Shown: positions 24,901 to 35,989 of the stretch, piece after piece
How the letters are laid out: each line of letters opens with the position of its first letter
Position numbering within the stretch: position 1 is the stretch's first letter
Assembly (NCBI GenBank): GCA_938743325.2
Contig: OW568861.1
Span: 1,054,001 to 1,118,000 of the forward strand
Source of the DNA: Pycnococcus provasolii
Lineage: Eukaryota; Chlorophyta; Pseudoscourfieldiophyceae; Pseudoscourfieldiales; Pycnococcaceae
Direction: 5' to 3'
DNA: 64,000 bases
Position numbers and translations under genes: made by a program
The notes under the pieces: model-generated
The model's input: only the letters and a program-made list of their open reading frames with translations
Told to the model about the DNA's origin: nothing
Database searches by the model: none

Positions 24901-27900
24901 GAGACATGGGCCCTCACATGCCCCAACGTCTTCCTCCTCGCCCTCTTCACCGATTGTCACACGCAAGGTGAAGTCACCCGCCTTGAAGACCCGGTACTTG
25001 ACAAGATATTTGCCAGTGGAGATCTGCGCGCCTTCCACGGTTACTTCCGTGTCATCATCGCGGAACTGTACCAGTAGCTGAGGACAGTACGGGCATTCCT
25101 CCCCGGTCTTTCCATCTGGCGATTTACCAATCACAGGCTCAGCTTCCGCACCGACGGGCGCCGGCTTGGCTGTGACCATGTTGCCGTCAATGTCTGTAAT
25201 TGTGATGTTGATTGGATCGAGATTGTTCGGATTGCCCTCCTGTAAATTCCCAAATTTGTCGCGCGTCTGCAGCGTGAACATCTGCCACTCACGTGCGTCG
25301 GTGAAACCGGCGACAATCTTATTCTCGTCAGCTAGGGTTTCATACGTCGCATAAGGAGCGAGACCTGTCTCCGTTTGCTTCTCGTGCATGTTGAAGGACT
25401 TTGGACCACTCGTCTTACCCTGCATGATGCGAGTGACGAACGGACCCCTGAAGATCGTCGCCGCGGTGTTGGCAATGAGATCCTTCAAAAGCACTTGGGT
25501 CTTCATGAGTGGATTGGTGCGCTGCCGACTGGTCACAAGCCACAGCACCTCGTAGGCACCGGTACCCTCGAGGATGAACTCACCCTCCTCCACGCCCGAG
25601 ATATTTCGCAAGATGCTCCGCACCTCAGCGTAAGGATTCATGCCCGACGGATCGTACTTCGGCAACTCGGATCCATCAATCGCGACGGCATTCGCGCGAG
25701 TAGAACCTTGAATATTTTGCTTGCCAGCGTTCATGCTCATATCAATGGTGTCGCCGCCGCTCGTGCGCTTGTTTCCAAATCGGTCGTGCGCTTGAATGAT
25801 GAAGCGCTCGTGAAAGCCGACTGTTCCTACGTGGCCCATATCACTGTTCGCCTCGTCTGGATAGAGTGGGGCATACTTCATGACTCCCGTGTCGGGATGG
25901 GTGAAGTTGTAGCTCGCGATTGTGAACTGCGCGGATGTTTTTCCCGGAAGCACAATGAGCTTGACACCAGTGATTTCGGGATACAGTGGAATCTTCTTGA
26001 CGGCATCGCCAAGATCCAGCTCGCCCTTCTCATTAGTCTGCCGCTCGCCGCGAAATGTTGTCTCAAGCGCATACTCCCCGGCGTGGTCGATGCCAAATTT
26101 CACGCGGTAGCGCCCACCTCCAATCACCGTCGGGCGCTTTAGGTAACGTACGCACTTGTCCAGACCAGCTAGCGCTCCTTCCTTGTAACGACCACACCCT
26201 CTGGTTGAACAGACACCGTCCTCGTCGCACGTTTCCGTGAACCCTTGCGCAGGGGGTCCAGACCAGGGTGGAGTTCCATCCGCCTTGTCATACGTGGTGG
26301 TGACATCGTGGTAGTTGGGAAATGCCCATCGAGCGTCACCCGTTAGCTTGGTTGGGTCGACATTGTTGTTTGCGCCACTGACCTCCTGAGCCGTGAGACA
26401 GCTCGCACCCGGGCACGGGCCTCCACCCCACGCGCTACCCGCAAGGAATTGGCCTTCGTCGTCTTGCATGCGTCGCCACACTGGACCAAGAGATATGCCG
26501 TCAGTCGGCATGTCAGCGGGATTATCCGCCACATTGGGCGAGAATCCATTTCCAACAATGCTGACGGTGAAGTTGTCGTCACGGCGATTCTGCAGCGCGC
26601 CAAAGGCATTGATTGCGAAAATCGTCGTCTCGCCCTCTTCGCCTGCGGTAGCGTATACCGCACAAGGGCGCCCGAGCCGAGCACACAGGTCGCACGAATA
26701 GCTAGATTTAATCGTGCATATGTAAGCGAACTCGCCAAGGGTTGGCATGTAGTCGGAAGTGGCATCCTCGGCAAACCTAGACGTGACATACGAGCGCGGT
26801 CCAATCGTTTTGAGGCTGTCCTCGAAGATCGTGGCAAGGCTGTAGTCAGCCGCCTTTGATGTCTCACCGCTGTGGTAGAGGAATAAAGACATGTGTCTTG
26901 CCTCAGAGAGGTAGCGCGGCACCAAGGTATCGTCGCCAGTGTTGTTTAGGCCAAAGTAGTATTTATTCGATGCGCGCATCGGCCTAAATACGCCAGTTCC
27001 GTCCGCTTTTTCAGCCTCAACGCCGTCAAAGGCATTCTCGCCGAGATACGTTTGCGTTATGTCTGTGAAATCTGGCTTATTGTACTCAATCTCCTCAAAG
27101 AAGATGGTGCCAGACTTGTTCGTGTAGATACGCAGAACGTTTCCAGACTCTTGAATGTCCTCGGGAAGCTGCGCACGGTACCCACTCACACCAGCCACGA
27201 TATTCTTTCCCACGTAGCCTTGATCTCGACTCGTGTCTGTGGGAATTACGGCACGGTTGTACGTTTCGTCACTCTGCATCGTCGTGGGGTACCTCTCGTC
27301 GAGCCACTTCAACACAGTATATGGCTCATCGCCAGTATCCGCGTTGTTAGGATTGCCGAGCTCTCCAATGGTACGATACGCGTTACGAGAATCGGCGTTG
27401 ATGTTAAGCTGGATGACCGCCGCGGGGCAGCGGCACGTGGTACGCCCGTTATTCACCTTGTTGGCGTACGTCTGATTCATAAGGAACCCGCACGGCTTGT
27501 CCACGCAGAACGCGGGCGTCCCGTCTGGTTTTCTCGTGTCTCGCACCGTGCCAATCATAACGATCGCTTTCTGTGAGTCACCCGACGGATCTCGTTCGTA
27601 TAGGAGATCAGAATTTTTCTTTTTTTGCACCATCTGCGGCATGAATTGCATGCGTGAAACTGACATGATCTCATCAGGCCACTTGTACTGCTGCCACATC
27701 GGCCACTTAATGGTGATCTCCCACTTGCCCAAGGCTGGATCCGTCTTCCACCTCAACTCCTCGCCATCGTCAAGGTTCGCGAGGCCCTGCTGCTCAAGGC
27801 GCTTCTCGTACTCGAGCTCCGTCTGCCTTGCGACGGCGAACAACGTCTTCTTCACCTTTTCCCCGGGCTTCGAAGTCGTGAGAAGGCAGTAGAACGTCTG

Positions 27901-29088
27901 CGAAAACAAGTCAAACGCGGTAGCTCCCGCCACCAGGCCGGTGTAGTCGCCATCCAGGCGAACGCCGCCCTTTGGTGCCTTTTCGCAACCCTGCAGTCCC
28001 GGCGAGCAGAACGTGACCACGTGATCGTCGCCTGCGATCAAAGGCACGCCATCCTCGTCTTCGCCGCAGCACTCCTTTTCGACGACATAGCCGCCACCCG
28101 CGGGGTACGTGTCTCCCTTTTCTGAGTTGGTCATGTTGATGGCGACGAAGCTGATGACAGGGTGTCCTTCCGGCGTGCACACGCCGCCAGTCTTACACTC
28201 GGGCGCACGCTCCTCAAGAGGCGTGTACGGGTAGCCGTGCACGAGCATGAGCAGGCTGCGGCTAAGATGGTCGAACTGTATAGCGAGCGGTTTGAAACGT
28301 ATGGTGGGCGAAGACTTTTGCCGTCTTGATTCAAGGCTGACGATACGCAGGCCAACTGGATTGTGCTCCCAAGGCTTGAAGTAGCCGCAAGGGTAGTCTT
28401 GAGCGCCACCAGCGTTGAACCATTCCAGACCACACACCTTCGCCGGCTTCAGCCCGGGTCCAGGTTCATACGTGTAGTACTCGTACGTGACGTAGTTGAT
28501 TTGGGCGAAACCCAGCGTGTTGCGCGTCCACGCACCAAGACCCGAGTCGGTCACGATACCGCGGTCGCCAGCCTTGTCGCGTCGCGTAAGCTTGTCCTCG
28601 TCGAGCTCGACGAAGAACGTGCGATTGAACTCGCATGGCGTGACGCCCGTGCCGCAGTAGCTATGTCTCGTCTCTTTTCTGCCATAGCCTATGTAGTGCA
28701 AGTGCGTAGGCGCCTCCCAGTACTCTGGAAGGCTTCCACCGTCGTCCTGTTTCTCGTAGCGGTAGTCTCGCATCTCACCTGCCGTCACGTAGTGACTGCG
28801 CTGCGGGATCTCCTGCAGTACGACGCCGTCTTCGCCAGCTTCGTCTTGAGCGCGCGTTCCCACGAAGCTCAACGCGAACGCGCCGAGCAGGAGCATAAGT
28901 GCTGGTGATGCTCCTTCCCGGCTTGCCCGAACTGTTGTCTTCGTTTCTCTTCTCCTTCGCGACGACACGGCTGCTCTTGCATCTGCTTCATCGCGCTTTC
29001 TCGCCGTCGCGCCGGTGACGACACCGGCAACTCCGTCGCTGGCGTCTTCTTCCCCTCGCCCCCGCGACCACCTTAAGGGCCACTGCAT
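6973..29088 (-). CDS. Giant polycystin-1-like receptor with filamin repeats, about 7,346 aa, two exons
   Basis: Exon 1 is 29088-21619 and exon 2 is 21543-6973, joined in phase 0. The first ATG is 29088; a second at 28896 would start directly at a signal peptide (MLLLGAFALSFVGTRA). The N-terminal 900 residues or so are Cys-containing and unrecognised. More than 20 filamin/Ig-like repeats follow (signatures DGTYxVxY, GSPF, VxPG). Next come a REJ-like region (SLCDDYTLDASGSY), a GAIN-like segment and a GPS-like motif with CETTHLSSF near residue 6500. A membrane helix follows. Then FTRPQRLMCLCVLVLGEVA with the helix after it matches polycystin-1 TM2-TM3. A Pro/Arg-rich loop carries IQ motifs (LQAAYRGNLVRKQ). 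The last helices (FIMLYGLIF, WLLSAAFALF, QDPVKI) match TM4-TM5. A PLAT domain and the channel-like TM6-11 are absent. A flagellar or surface mechano-/adhesion receptor role is inferred. Confidence 0.85.
21544..21618 (-). other. 75-bp GT-AG intron in the giant gene
   Basis: On the minus strand the donor is CCC|GTAAGT (GT at 21618-21617) and the acceptor is AACAG|GCAAGT (AG at 21545-21544). Removing it joins ...IELNP to ASDDGSPGIG... in the same frame, and the resulting segment continues a filamin-like repeat (GYYILNVKLRG). The intron carries an in-frame stop, so the two long frames are exons of one gene rather than two genes. Confidence 0.9.
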
Positions 29089-30780
29089 ATGCGGCCTTTT
29101 AAGGAGCGCAAGCACAACGCAGGGCGGTGTTGTCGCGCTAAGAGGAGAGAGAGCCTCCTCCTCCTCTGCGGCCGGCCTCAACGCCACGACGCACTGTCGA
29201 CGTCGACGCACGCACGCCTGCGCTGCTTGGCCTGTCGCCCAACCAGTCAGTCCTACTGGCGCTGGCGCTGGCGCTCGCCGACACTGAATGGGGGGGCGGA
29301 CCCAGGGCCAGGGGGGAGGGGGGGCAGGGAGCCGTGTTCGGGAGTTCCACGAGAACTGTGCCAGGAGTTGGTCTACACTCCCATGAACTTGGGGATACAC
29401 TCGTTGTCCGTTCAAAAGCGATGGGTCCCTGCAGGCAAGGCGATGGGTGGGCACCGCTGCCACACCGCTGCCTGGCACACCTTATACCAGGTGGTACTAC
29501 GCCTTCCTAAGTACTGGAGTCTAGCTATCTGCTATGGCCTATGGTAAAGGGTTACGGCTCTCCAGCATAGTTCTATGCCTCGCCAAAACGTGACCGCCAC
29601 ATGACCGCCGGCCTGGTTCATCCGTGCTTCCTCCACGCGTCGTATGCACAGGTCAAGATCGATGCGCAAATCTCTCATCAGCCCAGGCGACAGGCGACAG
29701 TAGTACTACGATGTCTCCTTTTAAAACCCTAAACTCGGCGTACACTTCATGGAAACCCGATTTGAAAACGAGGGTGGGCTCGCAGTAGAGCTCGCAGTAA
29801 CTTCCTACGGATCGCAGCATGAAGCAGAGATGGGTAGACTAACTACGCAGACCGCCCACCTATGTACGCGCCCAAGTGAGACAGTTCAGCATGGAGACCG
29901 GTATGTATCGTACCTTGAAGAGCCAAGTGACAGTGCAATGCAGTGAAGCAGCAAGAGAGAGCGAGCGTGAACGGAGGGCCGTCGGGTGTCTCGTGCCCAT
30001 CTGGGATCATCATCCGAAGAAAACAAACGCAAGAAAGAGCGTTTCCTCGTGAAGCGGCAGAACAACACGCGGTTTCGTGGTTGTTGGGACTGTTGGGACC
30101 AGGACAGCAGGAGGCAACCTCCAAAGGCTGAAAGGAGGGACCTGTAGTACTACTGTAACACCACCTGTTGTCGCACGAGGTTGGTACATACTTGGTCGGT
30201 GAGATGAGTGCATAGAGGTAAAGTTGTGTGCAGCAGTACAGGCACAGGTACAGGTACAGTGAAGAGTGAGGAGAGGGAGTGGGTGGTCGCAGCATCCAGG
30301 CCCATATAGAACTACATAGGCGCAAACAGCGGGTGCCCCCTATCAGCCTATGAGTAGTTGCTTAAGCCAGTTGCCCACCCCTTGTTGTGTGTTCGTCAGT
30401 TCGTGTGTTGTGCGACACAACTCGTGTTGTGTTGTGGCCGCAGCGCAGCGGTGCGGTGCGCCAAAAGGTGTGCGCCAAAGGTGTGCGCCAACCTCCGCGG
30501 GCACCCCACCCCACCGGCCCACCCCAGTACCCCCCCCGTCGCAATACGCCGGCGCCCTCGTCTCGTCTCGTCTCGAGCTCGAGCTCGCAACCAGCTACGG
30601 GTACCTTAAGGAGGTCTCTGCTAACCTTAGGTAGGTGAGCCTCTGTAGTACTACTGTACTGTAAGCAACGGGCTTACTCATAGTGTTAGCCTTAAGACTT
30701 GAACCTTGCAAGTCTGGTCAGATAAGTGAGTCTCAGGGACCGTCCTTAACGTTAGGAGCCAGAGGAGACACTTAAGTATC
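29089..30780. promoter_or_regulatory. Divergent promoter region of the giant gene and CFAP61, 1.7 kb
   Basis: This head-to-head gap has no supported gene. It contains a telo-box (AAACCCTAA, 29724-29732) and three copies of a near-palindrome around GTAGTACTAC: 29697-29709 (reverse), 30142-30157 and 30643-30658. The last two share the 16-mer CTGTAGTACTACTGTA. GGTAAAG motifs occur near 29543 and 30217. A minus-strand frame runs upstream of 29088 to about 29478 but opens with GTG, and I do not include it. Confidence 0.6.
29724..29732 (+). promoter_or_regulatory. Telo-box-like element
   Basis: AAACCCTAA matches the plant telo-box found in promoters of growth and translation genes. It lies 0.6 kb upstream of the giant gene's ATG and 1.05 kb upstream of CFAP61. 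Function here is inference only. Confidence 0.4.
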
Positions 30781-33700
30781 ATGGCGTTGCGCATTCGCGT
30801 CGCCGAGCCGACGGACATACCTGGCATCGTCCTCCTCGCCACATCATGCCCCGAGGCGCGACTCTTCGCAAGTATCGACGCCGCGCACGTCGTCGAGAAC
30901 GCATCCCTCGCGCTCGTCGCCGCGAACGAAGAAGACATGGTTGTCGGATTCCTCGCACTTGCAGAAAATACGCCGATACGCGGTGTTGACGCCGGACAGC
31001 ACAACGTCCTGCGAGCATGGGCAAACCAAGAGGCTAAGGCGACGGGACGCGCCGGGGAGGAAGGCGCCGTGCTGCACGTGCGTGCCCTGTACGCGTTCCG
31101 AGGGTACGAAAGTGACGGCGTCGTGGAAGCGCTGCTCGTGAAGGCTTTCACGTGGCTACCCGAACTCAGGGCATGCTTGCTCGCCGGCTCGTTCGGGGGA
31201 CTCGAAGACACCGCGGTCGATAACGTGCTGGCCTTCGTCAGCCACCACCCGAGCACCGGAGCGACTCTCTACGCTGCAGACAGAGCCGACATCCTGCCGC
31301 CGCTGCGAACGCGTTTCGCGCTGGTGGAGGACCACGACGACCTCGTTCCCGTCGTCGCGAGAACGGCCGCTATGTGCCCACACCTTGCCACGCTCCCCGG
31401 CGCGGCGGAGGGCTCGAGCGACCCATTCGCTCTCGTGCGACACATCAGCGAGCAGGAGGATGCGAGAGAGCGCGGGGCGCCGGCGACGGCAGTTTTCGTG
31501 GCTGAGGACCCCAAAACTGGTGCAGTTGTTGGCGTCGCGGCGTTCGCGGCAGACGTCGACGCGCGACCGCTGCGCGCAAAGTACGAGCTCGACCCGTACG
31601 ACAACCTGATGTCGGAGGAAGAAATCGAAGAGCGGGCAGCGCGAGATGCGGAGCGCGACCACCTGTATGCAGAGGCGGAGAAGGCTGCCGCGGCGCTTGA
31701 AGCGCGCGAGGAGGAGAAGAGGCTCATCGCGCTGCAGAAGGCTGAGGAGGAGGCGAAGATCGCAGCTGAGAAGGAGGCGGCAGCGGCGGCCGCCGCGGCC
31801 GCGGCTGAGGCTGCGGGAGTGGATCCAGCAGGACCGGCGGAACCAGCGCCCGAGGCAACTGCCGCGGAAGGTGACGCCGCCGCAGACGCCAAGCCTGAGG
31901 GCGAGGACGAAGATGATCTGATCATCCCGGAGCCGGAGGAGCCAGAGACTATCGCCGCCGCGGAGGCGCAGGCTGCGCTCGAAAATGCAGACGCCGCCGC
32001 AGCCGCCGCAGCCATGGCTGAGGCTGAGGGACCTCCGCCGCCGTGTACAGCCTTCCGCATGCTCATGTTCTGCTGCAAAGAGGGCTACGATGAGCGATGC
32101 CACGTACTCCTTGACGAGGCGTTCAAACACTACGGGGGAATCGACCACTGCGTCTTCGTGCTTCCTTCCGAGGAGAACGAGGCGCCGATCATGCGGCGCT
32201 TCACCCGTGTTGGGGCAAAGCATGGCGTGATATCGGACGGAGGTGCGTTGTATATCTACCACCGCGGCGGCATGCACGCACAAGAAGTTGTCTACTCCGT
32301 GGTAAATTCTGAGGATGAAGCCGAGGAAGTGGAGGATCTCGTCGAGGCGATGGAACACAAGGACTTAATCCTGAGAAAGTTACGCTCAGCCTCCACGTCT
32401 GGTAACGCTGTGATCATGCGCTGCCTTGGTACGGCTATTGGCTTGGTGGTGATCGAGCCAATCGACACGGGCGACGTCAATGAATTTTTCAGCAACTATG
32501 AGCTTGACCATTTGGGCGATCGCGACAGACTAAGTTCGTTCGGTCACGGAGTCATTGAGGCGGCGGTGGTGAACCCGGTGTTCGGCTTCTGCGCTCGTGC
32601 CCTCTTCCGCGCGGCGATGCGCCTGTGCGGAAAGTCTGTCCTGTACTACACTGCGCTCATGGGTGAGACGGTGAGCGAGCCCGTCGTGACGGAGTTCTGC
32701 GCCGTGGCTGGACGCCGAGCGGTTCATGCGACGTCTTTGACCCCCATGAGCCTTTTCGTCCTCCCACGCCGCGTGTCGTGCGAGGCTGGGCGCAGAACAT
32801 GCATCAACGCACGCGTTGTTGTGACTGGGGAATCGGATGCCGCGGTGAGCTGCTGCGAGCAACTCATTTCGCACCCGACTCTTCGTTTCGCGAATCTCAC
32901 ACTGCTCACACCAAGTGGAGAAGTCGAAGCATCGAACGACTCGACGCACTTAACAGGCTATACGAAGCTTGAGGAGCAGCGACTTGGATTTGGCATTGGA
33001 AATCGCTGCCAAGTAGCAGCTGGAAAAATGGTAGGACTCGACCGGGCCGAGCGTGTCCTTTACCTCGACGACGAGAGTGGCCTCCAGTACGAGAGTCTCG
33101 CGCTGTGCGGCTGTCTCTACGAATTTACGAGAGAAAATCTTGGTTTGGCGCAGGAAGAGCAGATGCCCGCATACAAGACCAAGGATCTCCTGGGATTCAC
33201 TCTCGACGACATCGAAATCTTCACGCAGAGAGGAGGCTTTGTCGTGTTCGGCGCGACCCTTGACGCTCTTTGCACCGTGCAGAGACTCGAGTCGTTCGGT
33301 GTGCATCGGGACAACATCCGATGCATTTGCGCGGAAGGGTGTGTCGATTCGATGGATCCTGTGACCGCACTAGCATTCGAGACTTCGGACGTCACCTTGG
33401 AGGAGTTACCGCCGATCGCCGATGTGGCATTTGCGTCGGCAAGGAGGGACTCTATGACCATCATCTGTTCGTACGACGATGACGAGGGAAGAGAAGAGGT
33501 TCGCATCACGTGCGGCGCAATGGTGTGCTGTGATACGCCTGACGTGGACGGCGATGTATTTGCCTGCGTGGATGGATCTGGGTTGGTTTTCGACGGTCGG
33601 TTGGTTGTGGACGGTCTTTGCCGTACCGCAGATCCTCGTGTCTACTCGGCGGGTGAGATGGCTAAGTTCAGCCGACGCCTGGCAAGGCGTGGGGCTGACC

Positions 33701-34335
33701 TGCGCATGGAAAATCTCGACAGTCGCGAGTGTGGTCGTGTGTTAGCAAGATCGATTGCATCACGCTACGCGCCTGCGGGGAGCTCGACGGCAAATTCTAC
33801 GAGCAGCGAGATGCTCCCGCGATTCTTCCAGCCGTGCATTCGCGGCATAGATGTTCTGCCCGGAAGTCGCGGAGAAGGTCTGATGTACGCAAGCCTTCCA
33901 GGCGTCGGTGTGACGCTTACACCTCCTGCCGGTGGTTCCGTGGTCGGAGACGACTCCTTCAAAATGGGCTTCTCGATCGAAGGTCGCATCATGTGGTTGT
34001 TGTACCGCGGACCAAGCATTAGCGATTACATGCCTCTCTCCCGCCTCGTTGGGCTGGGCGCGACGTATCTTTCTGGCGCGGTGACTCAAAGCATGGAGGA
34101 TTCCTCAGTCAGCCTTGGCGAACTGCTTCGTGCACCCTGGGCTTCCGCGCTGGTCCACGAGAGCTTCGTTGACACACGAAGCAGGCTCATCGACCGCCTT
34201 CAGGCGGCGCCTAAATCGGCGTCAGGCGATGGCACTAAGCCGGCAGGCATGCGATCGATGGTTCACGACTGCATGATCACGTTTTGTGGCACGCACGCGC
34301 GTGACTTGAAGGCCTACAACCTCCCTGCGCAGTAA
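30781..34335 (+). CDS. CFAP61: Cilia- and flagella-associated protein 61 (CFAP61/FAP61)
   Basis: This 1,184-aa protein is close in length to animal CFAP61 (about 1,240 aa). It starts MALRIRVAEPTDIPGIV, the GNAT-like N-terminal region of the family (RxAEPxD...). A long Glu/Ala-rich insert of about 140 residues (280-415) precedes a second GNAT-like block with ALFRAAMRLC and FVLPRRVSCEAGRR. The C-terminal half resembles a degenerate Rossmann/oxidoreductase fold (NARVVVTGESDAAVSCCEQL). It ends with PCIRGIDVLPGSRGEG, GRIMWLLYRG and DCMITFCGTHARDLKAYNLP. In Chlamydomonas FAP61 belongs to the calmodulin- and spoke-associated complex at the radial spoke base and is needed for normal motility. The gene therefore implies a motile flagellum. 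It is head-to-head with the giant gene and convergent with the J-protein gene (135 bp apart). Confidence 0.88.
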   Translation: MALRIRVAEPTDIPGIVLLATSCPEARLFASIDAAHVVENASLALVAANEEDMVVGFLALAENTPIRGVDAGQHNVLRAWANQEAKATGRAGEEGAVLHVRALYAFRGYESDGVVEALLVKAFTWLPELRACLLAGSFGGLEDTAVDNVLAFVSHHPSTGATLYAADRADILPPLRTRFALVEDHDDLVPVVARTAAMCPHLATLPGAAEGSSDPFALVRHISEQEDARERGAPATAVFVAEDPKTGAVVGVAAFAADVDARPLRAKYELDPYDNLMSEEEIEERAARDAERDHLYAEAEKAAAALEAREEEKRLIALQKAEEEAKIAAEKEAAAAAAAAAAEAAGVDPAGPAEPAPEATAAEGDAAADAKPEGEDEDDLIIPEPEEPETIAAAEAQAALENADAAAAAAAMAEAEGPPPPCTAFRMLMFCCKEGYDERCHVLLDEAFKHYGGIDHCVFVLPSEENEAPIMRRFTRVGAKHGVISDGGALYIYHRGGMHAQEVVYSVVNSEDEAEEVEDLVEAMEHKDLILRKLRSASTSGNAVIMRCLGTAIGLVVIEPIDTGDVNEFFSNYELDHLGDRDRLSSFGHGVIEAAVVNPVFGFCARALFRAAMRLCGKSVLYYTALMGETVSEPVVTEFCAVAGRRAVHATSLTPMSLFVLPRRVSCEAGRRTCINARVVVTGESDAAVSCCEQLISHPTLRFANLTLLTPSGEVEASNDSTHLTGYTKLEEQRLGFGIGNRCQVAAGKMVGLDRAERVLYLDDESGLQYESLALCGCLYEFTRENLGLAQEEQMPAYKTKDLLGFTLDDIEIFTQRGGFVVFGATLDALCTVQRLESFGVHRDNIRCICAEGCVDSMDPVTALAFETSDVTLEELPPIADVAFASARRDSMTIICSYDDDEGREEVRITCGAMVCCDTPDVDGDVFACVDGSGLVFDGRLVVDGLCRTADPRVYSAGEMAKFSRRLARRGADLRMENLDSRECGRVLARSIASRYAPAGSSTANSTSSEMLPRFFQPCIRGIDVLPGSRGEGLMYASLPGVGVTLTPPAGGSVVGDDSFKMGFSIEGRIMWLLYRGPSISDYMPLSRLVGLGATYLSGAVTQSMEDSSVSLGELLRAPWASALVHESFVDTRSRLIDRLQAAPKSASGDGTKPAGMRSMVHDCMITFCGTHARDLKAYNLPAQ

Positions 34336-34470
34336 TATGGCGCGGCGGTGGGATGTGACACAAGTTTGAGCCCAGGCGAAATGGAGGAGAGAGGTGAGAA
34401 ATCCTTGGGTATTGATAGGATTCTCAATTCTGAAAATACACAAAAAAGAATTATTTCAAGTATATCATAT

Positions 34471-35850
34471 TTATGCCCCCGCCACCGCCGTTCTCATCTC
34501 CTTGTACGCCAAGGCGACGCGGCGCATCGCCTCCGCCGCAGGCTCGGACGGGTTCTTGTCAGGATGCACGAGCAGCGACGCCTTGCGGAACGCGGCCTTT
34601 AGCACGCCCGGGTCAGCTGTGTTCGGTGCGACACGAAGAATGTCGCTGGCCGTCGAACACGCGAGAACGCGGTAACCTTCCCACGCGGGGAGCGCCTCTT
34701 GCGCGCATGCTTCAAGCGCGCGGCGCGCGTTCCTCGGCGGAGCCTCGTCTTCGCCATCCACACCTCGCCGCGTTCGTGCCTCGCGCGTCTCGGCACACGC
34801 CTGCATCAGCATACGATTCAGTTCTGCGTCACTCGCGGAGGTAATCCACCTTGCGTCTCGCTCAGCCACTAGTGCACCTCGCCACGTGTTGGTAACGTGC
34901 CTCTCCCGCAGGCGTTCCGCGGGCGTTCTCGGAACGCCCGCGTCGAGCGGCGTGCTCGGTCGTGAGTTGCCTTCAACCTTGACAGGTGGGCGCAAGTACA
35001 GCGTCGCGTTATCACGCACACCAAGCGACCAGGCGGCTGCGGTGAGCGGTGTGAGCACCACGCCCGCAGCACCGGGGTCACGCAGCGCGGCAGCGCCGGC
35101 GCTGATTCCGGGCGGCGGCGGCGGGGCCAGCACGAGGGTGCCTCGAGCAAGCGCGGCGACGCCCGTCTCACGAGCAACGCGGCTGAGCAAATCGCCGACA
35201 GTAAACGTGAGGTGCTCGTCCGCAGTTAGGGTTATGTTAGCGGCAGCTCGCGCGCCGCGATATCCCACGCTTAAGGTTACGAGCACTCCTCTCGATGCGC
35301 CATGCTTCGCCGCCGCGTTCGCCCTTCCTGGCCTCGCCTCCTCGAACCTGATGTTGTCTGCACCGATTCCTCCGTCGGCGGCGCTGTTGGCGTCGCCGTC
35401 GCCGTCGTGGCGGTAAGGCTCGGCACCTGGTGCGCTGGGAGGGGGGGGAGGTGGTGCACCCGCGGTCGCCTCGACGCGCGCGGCGTTCAGCCTTCGCTCC
35501 GCCTCGACAGCTGCCCGTCTCATCGCCCTTGCGTGCGCCGCTCCCGCCCTGCGCTGCCTTTCGTCTTCCCTCGCCTGTTGCGCTGCGACGGCGTTGGGGT
35601 GTAGGTGGTCACGTCTTGCGGCGAGCTTCGCGGCGACGTCGTCTGCGGCGGTGGCGCGCGCCTTTGTGCGTGCCTCGAACGCCGCTTTCGCGTCGGATCC
35701 GTGGTCCCCTCCCGCCGCTCTGTGTTTGCGCAGTTCTTCGGCGGACGCAGCAAGCGCTTCCCTCGCCCTCGCCTTGTGTTCCGCGCGCATCTGCTCTAAG
35801 AGGTGCCCACCAGCCTTGAGAGACGCGAAGAGCGACGGGTTCCCCGACAT
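34471..35850 (-). CDS. C-terminal J-domain (DnaJ-like) protein
   Basis: This 459-aa protein has its J domain at the extreme C-terminus (about 395-459). The HPD motif (LLVHPDKNPS) follows a helix (VLKAAFRKAS), as in auxilin-type and other C-terminal J proteins that stimulate Hsp70. Residues 1-150 are a charged Ala/Arg/Lys/Glu-rich helix with a Pro run. Residues 190-300 have a hydrophobic pattern reminiscent of a ubiquitin-like fold (VTLSVGYRG...FTVGDLL...LYLRPP). No clathrin-box or PTEN-like domain is visible, so auxilin is only one possibility. The ATG at 35850 is the first in frame and begins MSGNPSLFASLKAGG. The gene is convergent with CFAP61 and divergent from the kinase gene. Confidence 0.8.
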   Translation of the reverse strand: MSGNPSLFASLKAGGHLLEQMRAEHKARAREALAASAEELRKHRAAGGDHGSDAKAAFEARTKARATAADDVAAKLAARRDHLHPNAVAAQQAREDERQRRAGAAHARAMRRAAVEAERRLNAARVEATAGAPPPPPPSAPGAEPYRHDGDGDANSAADGGIGADNIRFEEARPGRANAAAKHGASRGVLVTLSVGYRGARAAANITLTADEHLTFTVGDLLSRVARETGVAALARGTLVLAPPPPPGISAGAAALRDPGAAGVVLTPLTAAAWSLGVRDNATLYLRPPVKVEGNSRPSTPLDAGVPRTPAERLRERHVTNTWRGALVAERDARWITSASDAELNRMLMQACAETREARTRRGVDGEDEAPPRNARRALEACAQEALPAWEGYRVLACSTASDILRVAPNTADPGVLKAAFRKASLLVHPDKNPSEPAAEAMRRVALAYKEMRTAVAGA

Positions 35851-35989
35851 GGCCGAAGAAGTTGACCGAAGAATACTCTTAAAAATGAAAATGAAAATGG
35901 AGAAAATGGGAAATCGGAAACGACGAAAGAGGTGCTATTTATTCTGCGTGTGCCGTCCGTCCAGTACAGTTACACTCTGCAAGGTATTG

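Noticed and set aside
29089-29478. N-terminal extension of the giant protein to 29478
   Set aside because: The extension begins with GTG, has no ATG before 29088, and is Arg/Pro-rich promoter-like sequence.
31156-32358. 400-codon minus-strand frame opposite CFAP61, with a second one at 31269-32078
   Set aside because: It is a shadow of GC-rich codon use in the Ala/Glu-rich part of CFAP61. It is Arg/Ser/Ala low complexity without motifs.
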